Source: HKCCE3408 sp039191215
GTDB taxonomy: Bacteria; Pseudomonadota; Alphaproteobacteria; Rhodobacterales; Rhodobacteraceae
Reading direction: 5' to 3'
Assembly (NCBI GenBank): GCA_039191215.1
Contig: JBCCXT010000102.1
Coordinates: 1 to 5,946 of the forward strand
Length of the DNA: 5,946 nucleotides
Part shown: positions 1 through 5,369 of the stretch, piece after piece
Numbering within the stretch: the stretch's first letter is position 1
How the letters are laid out: each line of letters opens with the position of its first letter
The notes under the pieces: generated by a model
What the model was told of the DNA's origin: nothing
The model's input: the letters and a program-made list of their open reading frames with translations, nothing else
Database searches by the model: none
Position numbers and translations under genes: made by a program

Positions 1-176
1 ATCTCGGCGATGCAAAATCGATCATCACGCATCCTGCGACGACGACCCATCAACGGCTAGACGAGGACACCCGTGCCGCATTGGGCATCGGGCCCGGTTT
101 GCTCCGCCTATCGATCGGGCTGGAGGATCCAAGCGACCTGATCGAGGACCTGACGGCGGCGCTTGAGCACTTATGA
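1..176 (+). CDS. metZ: Cys/Met-metabolism PLP-dependent enzyme, C-terminal end; probably O-succinylhomoserine sulfhydrylase
   Basis: Only the last 57 residues are present, read in the frame starting at base 3 and ending with TGA at 174-176. The 5' part lies outside the window. The visible piece has the family's C-terminal signature: a SIITHPATTTHQRL stretch, then LLRLSIGLEDPSDLI, then a closing helix ending ALEHL. In this family (cystathionine gamma-synthase, MetZ, methionine gamma-lyase) the Arg of the LRLSxGxE motif binds the substrate carboxylate and the SxxxHPA(T/S)xTH segment lines the active site. The wording is closest to MetZ-type O-succinylhomoserine sulfhydrylases, which make homocysteine from O-succinylhomoserine and sulfide in the cytoplasm. 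The PLP lysine is not in view, so another member of the family cannot be excluded. The stop overlaps the next start (ATGA), which suggests an operon with the amidotransferase. Confidence 0.8.
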   Translation, partial: LGDAKSIITHPATTTHQRLDEDTRAALGIGPGLLRLSIGLEDPSDLIEDLTAALEHL

Positions 177-919
177 GCCGGTTTTTGATCCTGCAACTGC
201 GCCCGGAAACGGAGGCGGCGGACGAGGAATTTTCCTCGATGCTCAGCAAGGCTGTACTTGCCGAGCGGGATGTGCACCGAATCCGGCTCGACCAGACGCG
301 CTTGCCCGATCTGCGTCTTGACGATTTCGCAGGTGTGATTGTCGGTGGCGGGCCGGGCTGTGTCAGTGACCCGGTCGCGAAAAAGGACCCGGTCGAGGCG
401 CGGATCGAAGGTGATATCCTGTCGCTCATGCCCGAAATTGTCGCCCGCGACATGCCGTTTATGGGCTGCTGCTACGGCTTGGGCATTTTGGCGCATCATC
501 TGGGCGGCACGGTTTCCAAAGCGCAATATAACGAGCCGATTGGTGGTGTAAATTGCCAGGTAACCGAAGCCGGGGCTGCCGATCCCATCCTGGCAGACCT
601 GCCGCGCAACTTTCGGGCGCTTGTTGGCCACAAAGAGGCCGTCCAGGCCCTGCCGCCGGGGGCTGTACACCTGGTCTCCTCCGCGCCGTGTCCGTTTCAG
701 ATGATCCGGGCAGGCAGGAACGTCTATGCCACGCAGTTCCATCCCGAGGCCGACGGGCAAAGCTTTGCCACCCGGATCGAGATTTATAAAGACCACGGCT
801 ACTTCGCGCCAGAAGACGCCGCATCGCTGACCCAGGCCGCCTTGGCCGAAGATATCGACACGCCAGAGCGGATTTTAGCCGGATTTGTCGCCCGCTACCG
901 GGGCCGGGCTGCGGCCTGA
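173..919 (+). CDS. Stand-alone class I glutamine amidotransferase (GMP synthase-type GATase1 domain)
   Basis: This is a 248-residue cytoplasmic protein consisting of one GATase1 domain. Visible features are an N-terminal beta strand (MSRFLILQLRP), the oxyanion-strand motif VIVGGGPG at about 55-62, the nucleophile elbow GCCYG at 98-102 with Cys100 as the expected nucleophile, a GHKEAV segment at 152-157, and QFHPE at 188-192 giving the catalytic His190 and Glu192. The triad is therefore intact and the protein should hydrolyse glutamine or a gamma-glutamyl compound. GHKEA and QFHPE resemble the GuaA amidotransferase half, but no ATP-pyrophosphatase domain follows, so it is not GMP synthase itself. 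The real substrate or acceptor is unknown. The ATG at 173 overlaps the upstream stop by four bases and has no strong Shine-Dalgarno, so translation is probably coupled to the metZ-like gene. The last ~45 residues extend past the catalytic core. Confidence 0.9.
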   Translation: MSRFLILQLRPETEAADEEFSSMLSKAVLAERDVHRIRLDQTRLPDLRLDDFAGVIVGGGPGCVSDPVAKKDPVEARIEGDILSLMPEIVARDMPFMGCCYGLGILAHHLGGTVSKAQYNEPIGGVNCQVTEAGAADPILADLPRNFRALVGHKEAVQALPPGAVHLVSSAPCPFQMIRAGRNVYATQFHPEADGQSFATRIEIYKDHGYFAPEDAASLTQAALAEDIDTPERILAGFVARYRGRAAA

Positions 920-1029
920 CCGTCCCGACACGTCAGATCAAGCCTGCGCGCAATCGTGAAACAATGCATTTGAAATGCCGCAAACTGGCGCCATATGTAG
1001 CCCCCAGTCGGACGAGGAGGCCTGACGTT
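920..1029 (+). other. Intergenic leader of folE2 with short inverted and direct repeats
   Basis: This 110-bp gap separates the amidotransferase from folE2. It holds a 13-bp palindrome GCATTTGAAATGC (966-978). It also holds a small possible hairpin ACTGG (984-988)/CCAGT (1004-1008) just before the ribosome site. ACGTCAG (930-936) is complementary to CTGACGT (1022-1028), which lies between the ribosome site and the ATG. The phrase GGCCTGAC occurs at both edges (913-920 and 1019-1026). No T-run terminator is visible and no clear -35/-10 pair stands out. Each pairing is short enough to be chance, so a regulatory role is a guess. Confidence 0.35.
1015..1020 (+). promoter_or_regulatory. Shine-Dalgarno AGGAGG that fixes the folE2 start
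   Basis: A full AGGAGG sits nine bases before the ATG at 1030. The reading frame stays open upstream to an ATG at 964, but that codon has no ribosome site and would add 22 basic residues not typical of FolE2. The start at 1030 is therefore preferred. Confidence 0.85.
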
Positions 1030-2124
1030 ATGAACCTGCATGTCACGGAATTAGCTCAAACGCCAACGCGCGAAGAGGCTGAAGAAGCGCTGGCACTGGT
1101 AAAGGCCTGGGCCAGCCAGGCAGGCCAAGGTGCGGCCTTGGAGCTCGACCCGGCATTGGCCAGCATGCTGTTGGGGCGCAGCTATCCCAGCCTTAGCCGG
1201 GACTACCCCGAGGAATTCGCCGTCGACAGCGCCTACAAAGACACGTTGCCTGACCTGCAGAATGGCCCGTCGAGCCTGATCCGCGGGGCGCAGCGTCACA
1301 TCCAGCATGTCGGCATCTCAAACTTCCGGCTGCCATTGCGCTACCGCACCCGCGACAATGGCGATTTGACACTGGAAACATCGGTCACGGGCACTGTCAG
1401 CTTGGAGGGCACCAAGAAGGGCATCAATATGAGCCGCATCATGCGGTCGTTTTATGCCCATGCCGACAAGACCTTCAGTTTTGAGGTCATTGCCGCGGCC
1501 CTTGATGACTACATTACCGACCTCGACAGCCTGGATGCGCGTATTCAGATGCGGACATCCTTTCCGGTGCGCATCGAGAGCCTGCGCTCAGGCCTCTCGG
1601 GATACCAATATTATGATATCACGTTGGAATTGGTCGAAAAAGGTGGCGCGCGCCGACGCATGGTGCATCTCGATTACGTCTATTCATCGACCTGTCCGTG
1701 CAGCCTGGAATTGTCCGAACATGCGCGGGCCACACGCGGCCAATTGGCGACACCCCATTCGCAGCGCTCAGTCGCGCGGCTATCGGTGGCGCTGTCGGGC
1801 GAGGGCGGCTGCCTTTGGTTTGAGGACTTGATCGAGCTTGCTCGCGCCGCCGTGCCGACCGAGACGCAAGTGATGGTCAAGCGCGAGGATGAGCAGGCAT
1901 TCGCAGAGCTGAACGCCGCCAACCCGATTTTCGTCGAGGATGCCGCGCGTCTTTTTGCAGAACAGCTGCAAGCCGATCCGCGCATCGAAGATTTCCGGGT
2001 GATCGCGAGCCATCAGGAAAGCCTGCACAGCCACGATGCGGTCAGTGTTCTGACCGAAGGGGACACGTTTGCGGCCGAAAGCTTGGATCCGAAGCTCTTT
2101 GCGACGCTGTTCCACGTCGGATGA
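1030..2124 (+). CDS. folE2: GTP cyclohydrolase IB (FolE2), first step of folate/tetrahydropterin synthesis
   Basis: The 364-residue product matches the FolE2 (GCYH-IB) family along its length. It would convert GTP to 7,8-dihydroneopterin triphosphate in the cytoplasm. Recognisable blocks are DLQNGPSSLIRGAQRHIQHVGISNFRL split at about 75-101, LETSVTGTVSLEGTKKGINMSR at about 115-136, the YSSTCPCSLELSEHAR loop at 218-233, the TPHSQRSVAR segment at 241-250, VKREDEQAFAELNAANP at about 283-299 and the C-terminal ASHQESLHSHDAVS at 327-339. In this family the metal site is formed by a Cys of the TCPCS loop plus His and Glu residues; Cys222, Cys224, His231, His243, His328, His333 and His335 are all present, so the enzyme looks intact. 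FolE2 differs from the zinc-dependent FolE in tolerating other metals. No Zur-like operator is evident upstream. The gene stands 110 bp after the amidotransferase and may have its own promoter. Confidence 0.97.
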   Translation: MNLHVTELAQTPTREEAEEALALVKAWASQAGQGAALELDPALASMLLGRSYPSLSRDYPEEFAVDSAYKDTLPDLQNGPSSLIRGAQRHIQHVGISNFRLPLRYRTRDNGDLTLETSVTGTVSLEGTKKGINMSRIMRSFYAHADKTFSFEVIAAALDDYITDLDSLDARIQMRTSFPVRIESLRSGLSGYQYYDITLELVEKGGARRRMVHLDYVYSSTCPCSLELSEHARATRGQLATPHSQRSVARLSVALSGEGGCLWFEDLIELARAAVPTETQVMVKREDEQAFAELNAANPIFVEDAARLFAEQLQADPRIEDFRVIASHQESLHSHDAVSVLTEGDTFAAESLDPKLFATLFHVG

Positions 2125-2201
2125 CCTTCGCCAATCTGTAGCAGCGCCCGCGACGCTTCTGAAAGTGTGAGCTGGCGGCATCGCTGTATCACCAACGCCG
2201 C
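2125..2201 (+). other. Intergenic region after folE2, no convincing terminator
   Basis: The sequence after the folE2 stop has a possible weak stem GCGGC (2175-2179)/GCCGC (2197-2201) but no following T-run. I see no small ORF with a ribosome site. Transcription from folE2 may continue into trkH, or the terminator is not of the intrinsic type. Confidence 0.3.
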
Positions 2202-2238
2202 TTGACAGGGGCCGGGTGGCGCGACAAGCCTCGGCCCC
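2202..2238 (+). promoter_or_regulatory. TTGACA box and GC-only hairpin directly abutting the trkH start codon
   Basis: A consensus-like -35 hexamer TTGACA lies at 2202-2207. It is followed at once by an inverted repeat GGGGCCG (2208-2214)/CGGCCCC (2232-2238), extendable by a G-U and a G-C pair to a nine-pair stem (2208-2216 with 2230-2238) and a 13-base loop. The right arm ends one base before the trkH ATG at 2239. Only a poor -10 (around GACAAG, 2222-2227) sits at the expected distance, so the promoter call is tentative. If it were used, the message would be almost leaderless. If transcription starts further upstream, the hairpin would occlude the ribosome entry site. No Shine-Dalgarno is present. 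Confidence 0.45.
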
Positions 2239-3699
2239 ATGTTCGACTTGCGTCCCGTGGGCTACGTGCTTGGCCTTCTGCTGCTGGCTCTGGGGTTATC
2301 GATGCTGGTCCCCATGGCCGCAGATCTGATTGCTCAGAACGGCCACTGGACGGCATTCGGACAAGCCATGCTCATCACATCGCTGTTTGGGCTTTTCACG
2401 GTCCTGGCGTGCGCGTCGTCCCGCCGCCAGGGGCTAAACCTGCAAGAGACCTTCTTGATGACCACGGGCGTGTGGCTCGTCTTGCCGGTTTTTGCCGCCT
2501 TGCCGTTTGTCTTCGGCCAGACCCAGGCAAGTTATGTCGATGGGCTATTTGAGGCCATGTCGGGCATGACGACAACCGGCTCAACGGTGTTTTCGGGCCT
2601 TGATGACATGGCGCTTGGCATCAATCTGTGGCGCGGCCTGATGCAATGGTATGGCGGGATCGGCATTATCGTGGTCGCGATGGTTTTTCTGCCTGAGCTG
2701 CGCGTTGGTGGTATGCAGATCTTCCGATCTGAAGGCTTTGATACGATGGGCAAAATCCTGCCCCGTGCGGCCGAGATTGCAAGCCGAATCTCGGTCATCT
2801 ACATAGCCCTTACAGTGCTGTGCGGGATCAGCTACGCCGCCCTTGGCATGCCGACATTCGATGCGGTCATGCACGCGATGACAACCATTTCAACGGGTGG
2901 TTTTTCCAATCACGATGACAGTTTTGGGATCTATAAAGGTCCGCTGGAATATGTCGGCGCGCTTTTCATGATCCTGGCCAGCTTGCCTTTCGTGCGCTTT
3001 GTGCAGCTGATCGCGGGCACAGCGCGGCCGATCCTGCGGGACAGCCAAATCCGCGCGTATCTGGCGCTGATCTTTTCGGTCACGGTGCTGTTTGCGATCT
3101 ACCGCGCCGTGCTCAGCGGCGTGGGCCTAGAGATGGGCTTCCGCGAAGGCCTCTTTAATGTCACCTCGATCATGTCTGGGACAGGCTACGCAAGCTCCGA
3201 TTATCAAAGCTGGGGCGGCGCGGCGGTCGCCGCATTTTTCTTCATCGGTTTGATTGGCGGCTGCGCCGGTTCGACCTCTTGCTCGATCAAAGTCTTTCGC
3301 TATCAGCTTCTTTTTGCGTCCATTTCCACCCAAGTGCGCCGACTTTACGCGCCCCATGGCGTGTTTGAGCCGCGCTATCAAGGCCGACCCGTGGCCGAGG
3401 ATGTGATGAATGCGGTCATGGCGTTTTTTGTGCTGTTTTTTGTCAGCCTCAGCGTGATTGCCATCCTTTTGGGGCTGACAGGGCTCGATTTCACCACCGC
3501 GATGTCGGGGGCGGCAACGGCGCTGGCCAATGTCGGGCCTGGCCTGGGTCCAGTGATCGGCCCCGTCGTCGGCGATGGGATGGGATTTGGTGCGCTTAAC
3601 GAGGCTGCCAAGTGGATCCTCATCGCGGCGATGCTGATCGGCCGATTGGAACTTGTGGTTGTATTTGTTCTATTCACCGCCCGGTTCTGGCGGGGCTGA
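2239..3699 (+). CDS. trkH: TrkH-family potassium uptake protein (K+-translocating membrane subunit)
   Basis: This is a 486-residue inner-membrane protein of the SKT (TrkH/KtrB) superfamily, full length. It has the family's four M1-P-M2 repeats: long hydrophobic helices throughout, with pore-loop filter segments TTTGS (111-115), STGGF (218-222), SGTGYA (313-318) and NVGPG (431-435). The central Gly of each filter is kept. Family blocks QWYGGIGIIV (136-145), LPELRVGGMQ (151-160), GGCAGSTSCSIKVFR (340-354, the intramembrane-loop region) and the C-terminal MLIGRLELVVVFVLFTARFW (465-484) are all present. The start MFDLRPVGY is typical of alphaproteobacterial members, which supports the ATG at 2239 despite no ribosome site. 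TrkH normally works with the cytosolic NAD(H)/ATP-binding TrkA ring; no trkA gene is in this window. Confidence in the family is high; assignment to TrkH rather than TrkG-like paralogues is by general similarity. Confidence 0.96.
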   Translation: MFDLRPVGYVLGLLLLALGLSMLVPMAADLIAQNGHWTAFGQAMLITSLFGLFTVLACASSRRQGLNLQETFLMTTGVWLVLPVFAALPFVFGQTQASYVDGLFEAMSGMTTTGSTVFSGLDDMALGINLWRGLMQWYGGIGIIVVAMVFLPELRVGGMQIFRSEGFDTMGKILPRAAEIASRISVIYIALTVLCGISYAALGMPTFDAVMHAMTTISTGGFSNHDDSFGIYKGPLEYVGALFMILASLPFVRFVQLIAGTARPILRDSQIRAYLALIFSVTVLFAIYRAVLSGVGLEMGFREGLFNVTSIMSGTGYASSDYQSWGGAAVAAFFFIGLIGGCAGSTSCSIKVFRYQLLFASISTQVRRLYAPHGVFEPRYQGRPVAEDVMNAVMAFFVLFFVSLSVIAILLGLTGLDFTTAMSGAATALANVGPGLGPVIGPVVGDGMGFGALNEAAKWILIAAMLIGRLELVVVFVLFTARFWRG

Positions 3700-3722
3700 G
3701 CTGCTGGTTCCATATGTGACGC

Positions 3723-3750
3723 GCCAGATCGCAAGGCCAGATCGCAAGGC
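3723..3750. repeat. 13-bp perfect tandem duplication between convergent genes
   Basis: The unit GCCAGATCGCAAG occurs at 3723-3735 and again at 3736-3748, with the first two bases of a third copy at 3749-3750. It lies in the 72-bp gap where trkH and the J-domain gene end facing each other. A five-pair stem AGGCG (3747-3751)/CGCCT (3763-3767) overlaps its end but has no T-run on either strand, so I do not call it a terminator. The simplest reading is a slippage duplication in non-coding DNA. Confidence 0.8.
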
Positions 3751-3771
3751 GAGTATGCCCAGCGCCTCGTA

Positions 3772-4398
3772 TCAATCGCGGAAATTGCGGCTTTCTTTGA
3801 TCTGATCCCAGGCCCAGACAACTTCTTGTAGACGTTCTTCGTCCGAGCGGTCGCCGCCGTTCAGATCAGGATGAAGTATCTTTATCAACCCTTTGTAACA
3901 CTTTCTAATTTCAGCTTTAGTCCAGTGATCCTTGGCTTCGAGTATCTCAACCGCGCGCCGTTCCGTGGGTGGCAGTTTACGCGTACCAGTAATCGATTTG
4001 CCCGGATTGCGCGTGGCATTTGCACCCAAGACTTGATGCGGGTCTTCAATGCCCAAACGGGCCCAAGCGCGTTCCTCCGCCGTTTGCTTGAATGACTTGG
4101 TGGGGCGATCCCAAACACGGTCACGGTCGAGCTGTTCTTCCATCTCTGCTTCAGTCGCGCCGTCGAAGAAATTCCACTTAAGATTGTATTCGCGCACATG
4201 ATCGCGGCAAAACCAGTAATACTCGTCGAGCGTGTCGGGTGATTTCGGCGCGCGGTACTGGCCGGCTTCTTCACACCCGGGGTGGTCACATTTGCGCTGC
4301 GACGTCTCAAATGCACCCGACATGCCGCGCCGCCCGCCGCGGCGTTTCTTCTTATCTGTCGATACGCGAAGATCGAAGTTGAACGGGTCTTTGGACAT
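3772..4398 (-). CDS. J-domain co-chaperone protein (DnaJ-like, C-terminal J domain)
   Basis: The 208-residue cytoplasmic protein starts MSKDPFNFDLRV at 4398. A J domain occupies roughly residues 150-203 at the C-terminus: the helix II region KAEIRKCYKGLIKI, the HPD motif at 176-178 that stimulates DnaK ATPase, and the helix III region ERLQEVVWAWDQI. There is no Gly/Phe region or four-repeat zinc domain, so it is a class C (type III) J protein, not DnaJ itself. The N-terminal half has a basic run (KKKRRGGRRG, 17-26) and a possible metal site Cys37-x4-Cys42 ... Cys64-x2-His67, which is inference. The frame is open upstream to 4677, but that part runs antisense through bolA and is rejected; the 4398 start has its own ribosome site. 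It is divergent from bolA. Bases 3871-3920, coding the J-domain core, are only about 30% GC with rare codons. The client protein is unknown. Confidence 0.9.
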   Translation of the reverse strand: MSKDPFNFDLRVSTDKKKRRGGRRGMSGAFETSQRKCDHPGCEEAGQYRAPKSPDTLDEYYWFCRDHVREYNLKWNFFDGATEAEMEEQLDRDRVWDRPTKSFKQTAEERAWARLGIEDPHQVLGANATRNPGKSITGTRKLPPTERRAVEILEAKDHWTKAEIRKCYKGLIKILHPDLNGGDRSDEERLQEVVWAWDQIKESRNFRD

Positions 4399-4407
4399 CG
4401 CTTGCGG

Positions 4408-4413
4408 CCTTCT
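4408..4413 (-). promoter_or_regulatory. Shine-Dalgarno AGAAGG of the J-domain gene
   Basis: Read on the minus strand, AGAAGG lies nine bases before the ATG at 4398-4396. It supports this start over the upstream in-frame starts. Confidence 0.7.
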
Positions 4414-4429
4414 CGACTCGGGGCAGCCT

Positions 4430-4457
4430 AGTTTAGACTTCTGATCGCAGAGGTGAA
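4430..4457 (-). promoter_or_regulatory. Candidate promoter of the J-domain gene in the shared divergent region
   Basis: On the minus strand a -35-like TTCACC (4457-4452) and a -10-like TAAACT (4435-4430) are separated by 16 bases. Each matches four of six consensus positions. The predicted transcript would start near 4423, about 25 bases before the start codon. The -35 overlaps the ribosome-site region of bolA on the other strand, so the two genes could influence each other. I find no equally good candidate for bolA in the 77-bp gap. Confidence 0.3.
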
Positions 4458-4460
4458 GAG

Positions 4461-4466
4461 GAAAGG
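4461..4466 (+). promoter_or_regulatory. Purine-rich ribosome site that bears on the bolA start
   Basis: GAAAGG ends nine bases before the GTG at 4476, a good spacing for that start. An overlapping AAGAGG (4456-4461) lies five bases before an in-frame TTG at 4467, so a TTG start adding three residues is possible. The GTG start gives MSRAERI, the usual BolA N-terminus, and is preferred. Confidence 0.55.
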
Positions 4467-4475
4467 TTGAAAAAG

Positions 4476-4736
4476 GTGAGCCGAGCAGAGCGGATCCATG
4501 CCGCATTGACGGGCGCGTTTGCGCCGATCCGCCTGGATGTTGTCGATGAAAGTGAGGCCCATCGCGGGCATGCGGGCTTCCAGGAGGGCGGTGAAAGCCA
4601 CTTTCGCGTGACGCTGGTTTCGGCGGCCTTTGCCGGGCAAAGCAGGCTTGCGCGCCACCGCGCCGTCCATGCCGCATTGGGGCCGGAATTGATCAGCGAA
4701 ATCCATGCCTTAGCGCTTGACTTGTCAGAGGCTTAA
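4476..4736 (+). CDS. bolA: BolA-family protein (iron-sulfur/glutaredoxin partner)
   Basis: This is an 86-residue single-domain protein, full length for small BolA proteins, using a GTG start. Family features are the N-terminal helix SRAERIHAALTGAF (2-15), strand RLDVVDES (19-26), the histidine-bearing loop HRGHAGFQEGGESHF (29-43), the strand RVTLVSAAF (44-52), the RHRAV helix start (60-64) and the C-terminal IHALALDL (76-83). BolA proteins adopt a KH-like fold and pair with monothiol glutaredoxins in 2Fe-2S cluster binding and iron sensing; in some bacteria BolA also acts on transcription and cell shape. No glutaredoxin gene is in the window. The gene is divergent from the J-domain gene, and its TAA (4734-4736) shares bases with the stop of the convergent DUF4177 gene. 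Confidence 0.93.
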   Translation: MSRAERIHAALTGAFAPIRLDVVDESEAHRGHAGFQEGGESHFRVTLVSAAFAGQSRLARHRAVHAALGPELISEIHALALDLSEA

Positions 4737-5188
4737 TCCTCGTTCACCGGCCTGACATGGGTTGCGTCTTCGTCGCTTTGGCCGAGCGCTTCTCGGCGCT
4801 GTTCGCGGGCCATTTCCAGGCGCCGGGTAAAGACCGGCATGCGGCGTTCGGTTTCGACCTCTGGTGCCGGCTCGGGCGCCGGCATGGGTTCCGGCACCGG
4901 CGCGAGCGTTGGATCGGGAACGGGGGTCAGAATTGGCGCGGTAAGGGCGCGTTCCAGTTGCGGGCGTCGGAAGACAAGCAGGTGTCTTTCTATTTGTTTT
5001 GAACCGGTTAGGCCCGCTCGCTCGGTCGAGGGCAGACGCTCCGCGCGCCAATATTCCCAACCATCCAAGCCAAGCTGGTTCATCGCCACCTCAACCGCAT
5101 GGGCAAACCGTGCCCCGGGCTGCTTTATCCCCTTGGCTTTCAAGCCTTTTTCGGGGGCTTCAATAACTTTGTACTCGTAGCGGTCCAT
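4733..5188 (-). CDS. DUF4177-family protein with proline-rich C-terminal tail
   Basis: The 151-residue protein has no signal peptide or membrane segment. Residues 1-76 match the DUF4177 pattern: MDRYEYKVIEAPEKG at the start, then a helix ending NQLGLDGWEYWRAERLP (37-53), then a strand HLLVFRRP (69-76). The function of the family is not established. Residues 83-111 form a low-complexity Pro/Ala/Glu linker (TPVPDPTLAPVPEPMPAPEP region) and the last 40 residues are charged (VETERRMPVFTRRLEMAREQ then REALGQSDED). A ribosome site AAGGG (5200-5196) lies seven bases before the ATG, supporting this start; the frame remains open upstream to 5479 but that part is non-coding spacer and antisense to the TPR gene. 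The stop overlaps that of bolA. The gene is in line with the upstream TPR gene, but a 181-bp spacer with an 11-bp repeat array suggests its own promoter. Confidence 0.85.
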   Translation of the reverse strand: MDRYEYKVIEAPEKGLKAKGIKQPGARFAHAVEVAMNQLGLDGWEYWRAERLPSTERAGLTGSKQIERHLLVFRRPQLERALTAPILTPVPDPTLAPVPEPMPAPEPAPEVETERRMPVFTRRLEMAREQRREALGQSDEDATHVRPVNED

Positions 5189-5369
5189 GGTTGCGCCCTT
5201 TGCTGCTCGGGGCGAGGATGTAGACCAGTTAACGCCGGATTTGAAGGAAAAACGGGCCGATAGAACTGGTATATCTGCGGTATATCCTGGGTATATCCGA
5301 CGATACGGCCCTGGGAATGACGCGCGAAGCTTACCGGTGGCGCCCGTCGTTAACGTTCGATCAAGTTTT
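5189..5369 (-). other. 181-bp spacer upstream of the DUF4177 gene
   Basis: This gap between the TPR gene stop and the DUF4177 start holds the three-copy 11-bp repeat (5268-5297). It also has two GTTAAC sites (5228-5233 and 5349-5354), the second within the palindrome CGTTAACG (5348-5355). No intrinsic terminator for the TPR gene is seen, and no confident -35/-10 pair on the minus strand. It is the likely promoter region of the DUF4177 gene by position. Confidence 0.45.
5268..5297. repeat. Three exact copies of GGTATATC with an 11-bp period (candidate operator array)
   Basis: GGTATATC occurs at 5268-5275, 5279-5286 and 5290-5297, each start exactly 11 bp after the last, with three-base spacers TGC and CTG. 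On the minus strand, the direction of the flanking genes, the unit is GATATACC. The array ends 80 bp upstream of the DUF4177 start codon. Eleven bases is about one helical turn, so the copies lie on the same face of the DNA, as expected for cooperative binding of a regulator. A weaker GATA at 5259-5262 falls on the same period. I do not know a regulator with this site. Confidence 0.7.

Noticed and set aside
50..796. Minus-strand 248-residue open frame opposite the amidotransferase
   Set aside because: The plus-strand frame has an intact catalytic triad and family motifs; the antisense frame is a by-product of GC-rich codons and has no recognisable domain.
966..978. Zur-type operator upstream of folE2
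   Set aside because: FolE2 is zinc-regulated in some bacteria, but GCATTTGAAATGC is too short and unlike the alphaproteobacterial Zur site I know.
964..1029. Longer folE2 with an ATG at 964
   Set aside because: There is no ribosome site there, and the extra residues (MHLKCRKLAPY...) are unlike FolE2 N-termini. AGGAGG is well placed for the ATG at 1030.
2202..2552. Plus-strand 116-residue frame starting at TTG 2202
   Set aside because: It overlaps trkH in another frame and its protein has no recognisable pattern.
3747..3767. Bidirectional intrinsic terminator between trkH and the J-domain gene
   Set aside because: The stem is only five pairs and no T-run follows on either strand.
4399..4677. 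N-terminal extension of the J-domain gene to 4677
   Set aside because: It would run antisense through almost all of bolA, is Arg/Pro/His-rich noise, and the 4398 start has its own ribosome site.
5268..5297. CRISPR array
   Set aside because: The repeats are only 8 bp with 3-bp spacers and there are no cas genes; this is an operator-like array at most.
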